A stretch of 64,000 bases of DNA from Allopseudospirillum japonicum. Lineage in GTDB: Bacteria > Pseudomonadota > Gammaproteobacteria > Pseudomonadales > Halomonadaceae. The DNA lies in contig NZ_FNYH01000004.1 of assembly GCF_900108915.1 (NCBI RefSeq), positions 124,001 through 188,000 on the forward strand, in the 5' to 3' direction. This document shows, in pieces, positions 62,906 to 64,000 of this stretch. The stretch's first letter is position 1. Every line of letters begins with the position of its first letter. Below the pieces are notes generated by a model. That model was not told where the DNA came from. It saw only the letters and a list, made by a program, of their open reading frames with translations, and did no database searches. The translations under genes were made by a program, and so were the position numbers.

Positions 62906-64000
62906 ATGCAAACTCCATCTCCTATCAAACGACGTCAATCGCGTAAAATTTATGTCGGAAAGGTGCCTGTTGGTGGCGATGCCCCTATTAGTGTGCAAAG
63001 TATGACCAACACGGAAACATGCGATGTGCCAGCGACAGTGGCGCAAATCCGCAGTCTTGAACAAGCTGGTGCGGATATTGTGCGGGTTTCTGTACCAACT
63101 TTAGACGCTGCAGAAGCCTTCGGCAAGATTCGCCAACAGGTGGAAGTTCCTTTGGTGGCAGATATCCACTTTGATTATAAAATTGCCTTGCGTGTCGCTG
63201 AGTTAGGCGTGGACTGTCTGCGTATTAATCCCGGTAATATTGGCCGTGAAGATAGAGTCCGTTCTGTTGTAAGTGCCGCTCGCGATTGCAATATACCTAT
63301 TCGTATTGGTGTCAATGCTGGTTCTTTAGAAAAAGATTTACAAAAAAAATATGGTGAACCAACCCCCCAAGCTTTGGTTGAGTCCGCCATGCGTCATATT
63401 GATATTTTAGATCGCTTGGACTTTCAAAATTACAAGTTAAGCCTTAAAGCGTCTGATATTTTTATGACGGTAGCCGCTTATCGGCAAATTGCCTCGCAAA
63501 TCGAGCAACCCTTACATTTGGGAATTACGGAAGCCGGTGGTTTACGTTCAGGCACAGTCAAGTCTGCGGTGGGCTTGGGCCTACTCTTGATGGAAGGGAT
63601 TGGTGATACTTTGCGCATCTCTTTAGCAGCAGACCCTGTAGAAGAAGTGAAAGTCGGCTTTGATTTACTCAAAAGTTTACGCTTGCGTAGTCGTGGGATC
63701 AATTTTATTGCTTGCCCAAGTTGTTCACGCCAAAATTTTGATGTGATTTCTGTAGTCAATGCGTTAGAAACCCGTCTGGAAGATGTACGCACGGCTTTAG
63801 ATGTTGCCATTATTGGTTGTGTTGTCAACGGCCCTGGAGAAGCACGCGAAGCTCATATTGGTCTCACCGGTGGGACACCGAATTTGATTTATGCCCAAGG
63901 GCAGCCTGAATCTAAGGTGGATAATGCAGCACTTTTAGACACGCTAGAGGCGCGCATTCGCAAACAGGTAGCGCAACAAGACGCCTTGATCGCCAAAGGT
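62906..64000 (+). CDS. ispG: 4-hydroxy-3-methylbut-2-enyl diphosphate synthase, C-terminus cut by window edge
   Basis: Penultimate step of the MEP route to isoprenoids. 365 codons are in the window, almost all of the ~370-residue bacterial form. [29 protein letters not shown] and the [4Fe-4S] cysteines in [11 protein letters not shown] and [12 protein letters not shown] are intact. It begins 27 bases after rodZ. Confidence 0.96.
   Translation, partial: MQTPSPIKRRQSRKIYVGKVPVGGDAPISVQSMTNTETCDVPATVAQIRSLEQAGADIVRVSVPTLDAAEAFGKIRQQVEVPLVADIHFDYKIALRVAELGVDCLRINPGNIGREDRVRSVVSAARDCNIPIRIGVNAGSLEKDLQKKYGEPTPQALVESAMRHIDILDRLDFQNYKLSLKASDIFMTVAAYRQIASQIEQPLHLGITEAGGLRSGTVKSAVGLGLLLMEGIGDTLRISLAADPVEEVKVGFDLLKSLRLRSRGINFIACPSCSRQNFDVISVVNALETRLEDVRTALDVAIIGCVVNGPGEAREAHIGLTGGTPNLIYAQGQPESKVDNAALLDTLEARIRKQVAQQDALIAKG

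Overview
The window is chromosomal DNA of a flagellated, type IV pilus-bearing gammaproteobacterium. Gene order and protein types point to the Oceanospirillales/Pseudomonadales side: pyrG-kdsA-eno, lolA-crcB-serS, rpsF-rpsR-rplI-dnaB, iscR-iscS-iscA-ndk-rlmN-pilF-rodZ-ispG, prkA-yeaH-spoVR, FlgP/FlgT and ComFB. The exact genus cannot be read from the sequence. Base composition is moderate, roughly mid-40s percent GC by eye, and coding density is high.

Layout. 1-14.8 kb holds biosynthetic and housekeeping genes: leuA (cut by the left edge), metE, a Tat-type sulfide:quinone oxidoreductase, eno-kdsA-pyrG and pabB. 14.9-17.7 kb is a more AT-rich accessory island. It contains an integron-type gene cassette with a well-formed attC site, a second cassette with an FRG-domain gene broken by an in-frame ochre codon, and an eroded IS200/IS605 tail. 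17.9-30.6 kb carries a Kef-type antiporter, comFB, hslO, a lone trpB next to cysB, an FtsK reduced to its membrane domain, lolA-crcB-serS, a long GGA-rich RNA, trmA, murI and a tRNA with a CAU anticodon. 30.6-35 kb has the flagellar FlgP/FlgT pair, cca and folB-folK. 35-37 kb is an intact-looking IS200/IS605 element with tnpA and tnpB. 37-43 kb is an acyl-CoA catabolic group controlled by a TetR regulator, with two matching operators. 43-48 kb is the spoVR-yeaH-prkA stress cluster. 48.6-52.2 kb is the ribosomal/replication group. 52-57 kb holds a GGDEF-EAL protein and a CJM1_0395-type protein. 57-64 kb is a reduced isc cluster followed by ndk-rlmN-pilF-rodZ-ispG (cut by the right edge).

Most striking points. 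(1) The gap at 27.64-28.19 kb has about 34 GGA triplets on the + strand against one on the other strand. Many sit in loops of small perfect hairpins, and the gap ends in a classic terminator. This is what a CsrB/RsmZ-type RNA that sequesters CsrA looks like, and it is unusually long. (2) The 15-17 kb island is a remnant of a cassette array with no integrase in view. The 5' boundary of one cassette is the exact reverse complement of the R'' box of its own attC, as cassette circularisation predicts. (3) Several conserved clusters have lost members: ftsK has no motor domain, rarA is missing between lolA and crcB, trpB has no trpA, and the isc cluster has no iscU, hscBA or fdx. The IscS also lacks the C-terminal tail that normally docks IscU.

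All calls rest on reading the sequence and on remembered family features. No database search or folding program was run.
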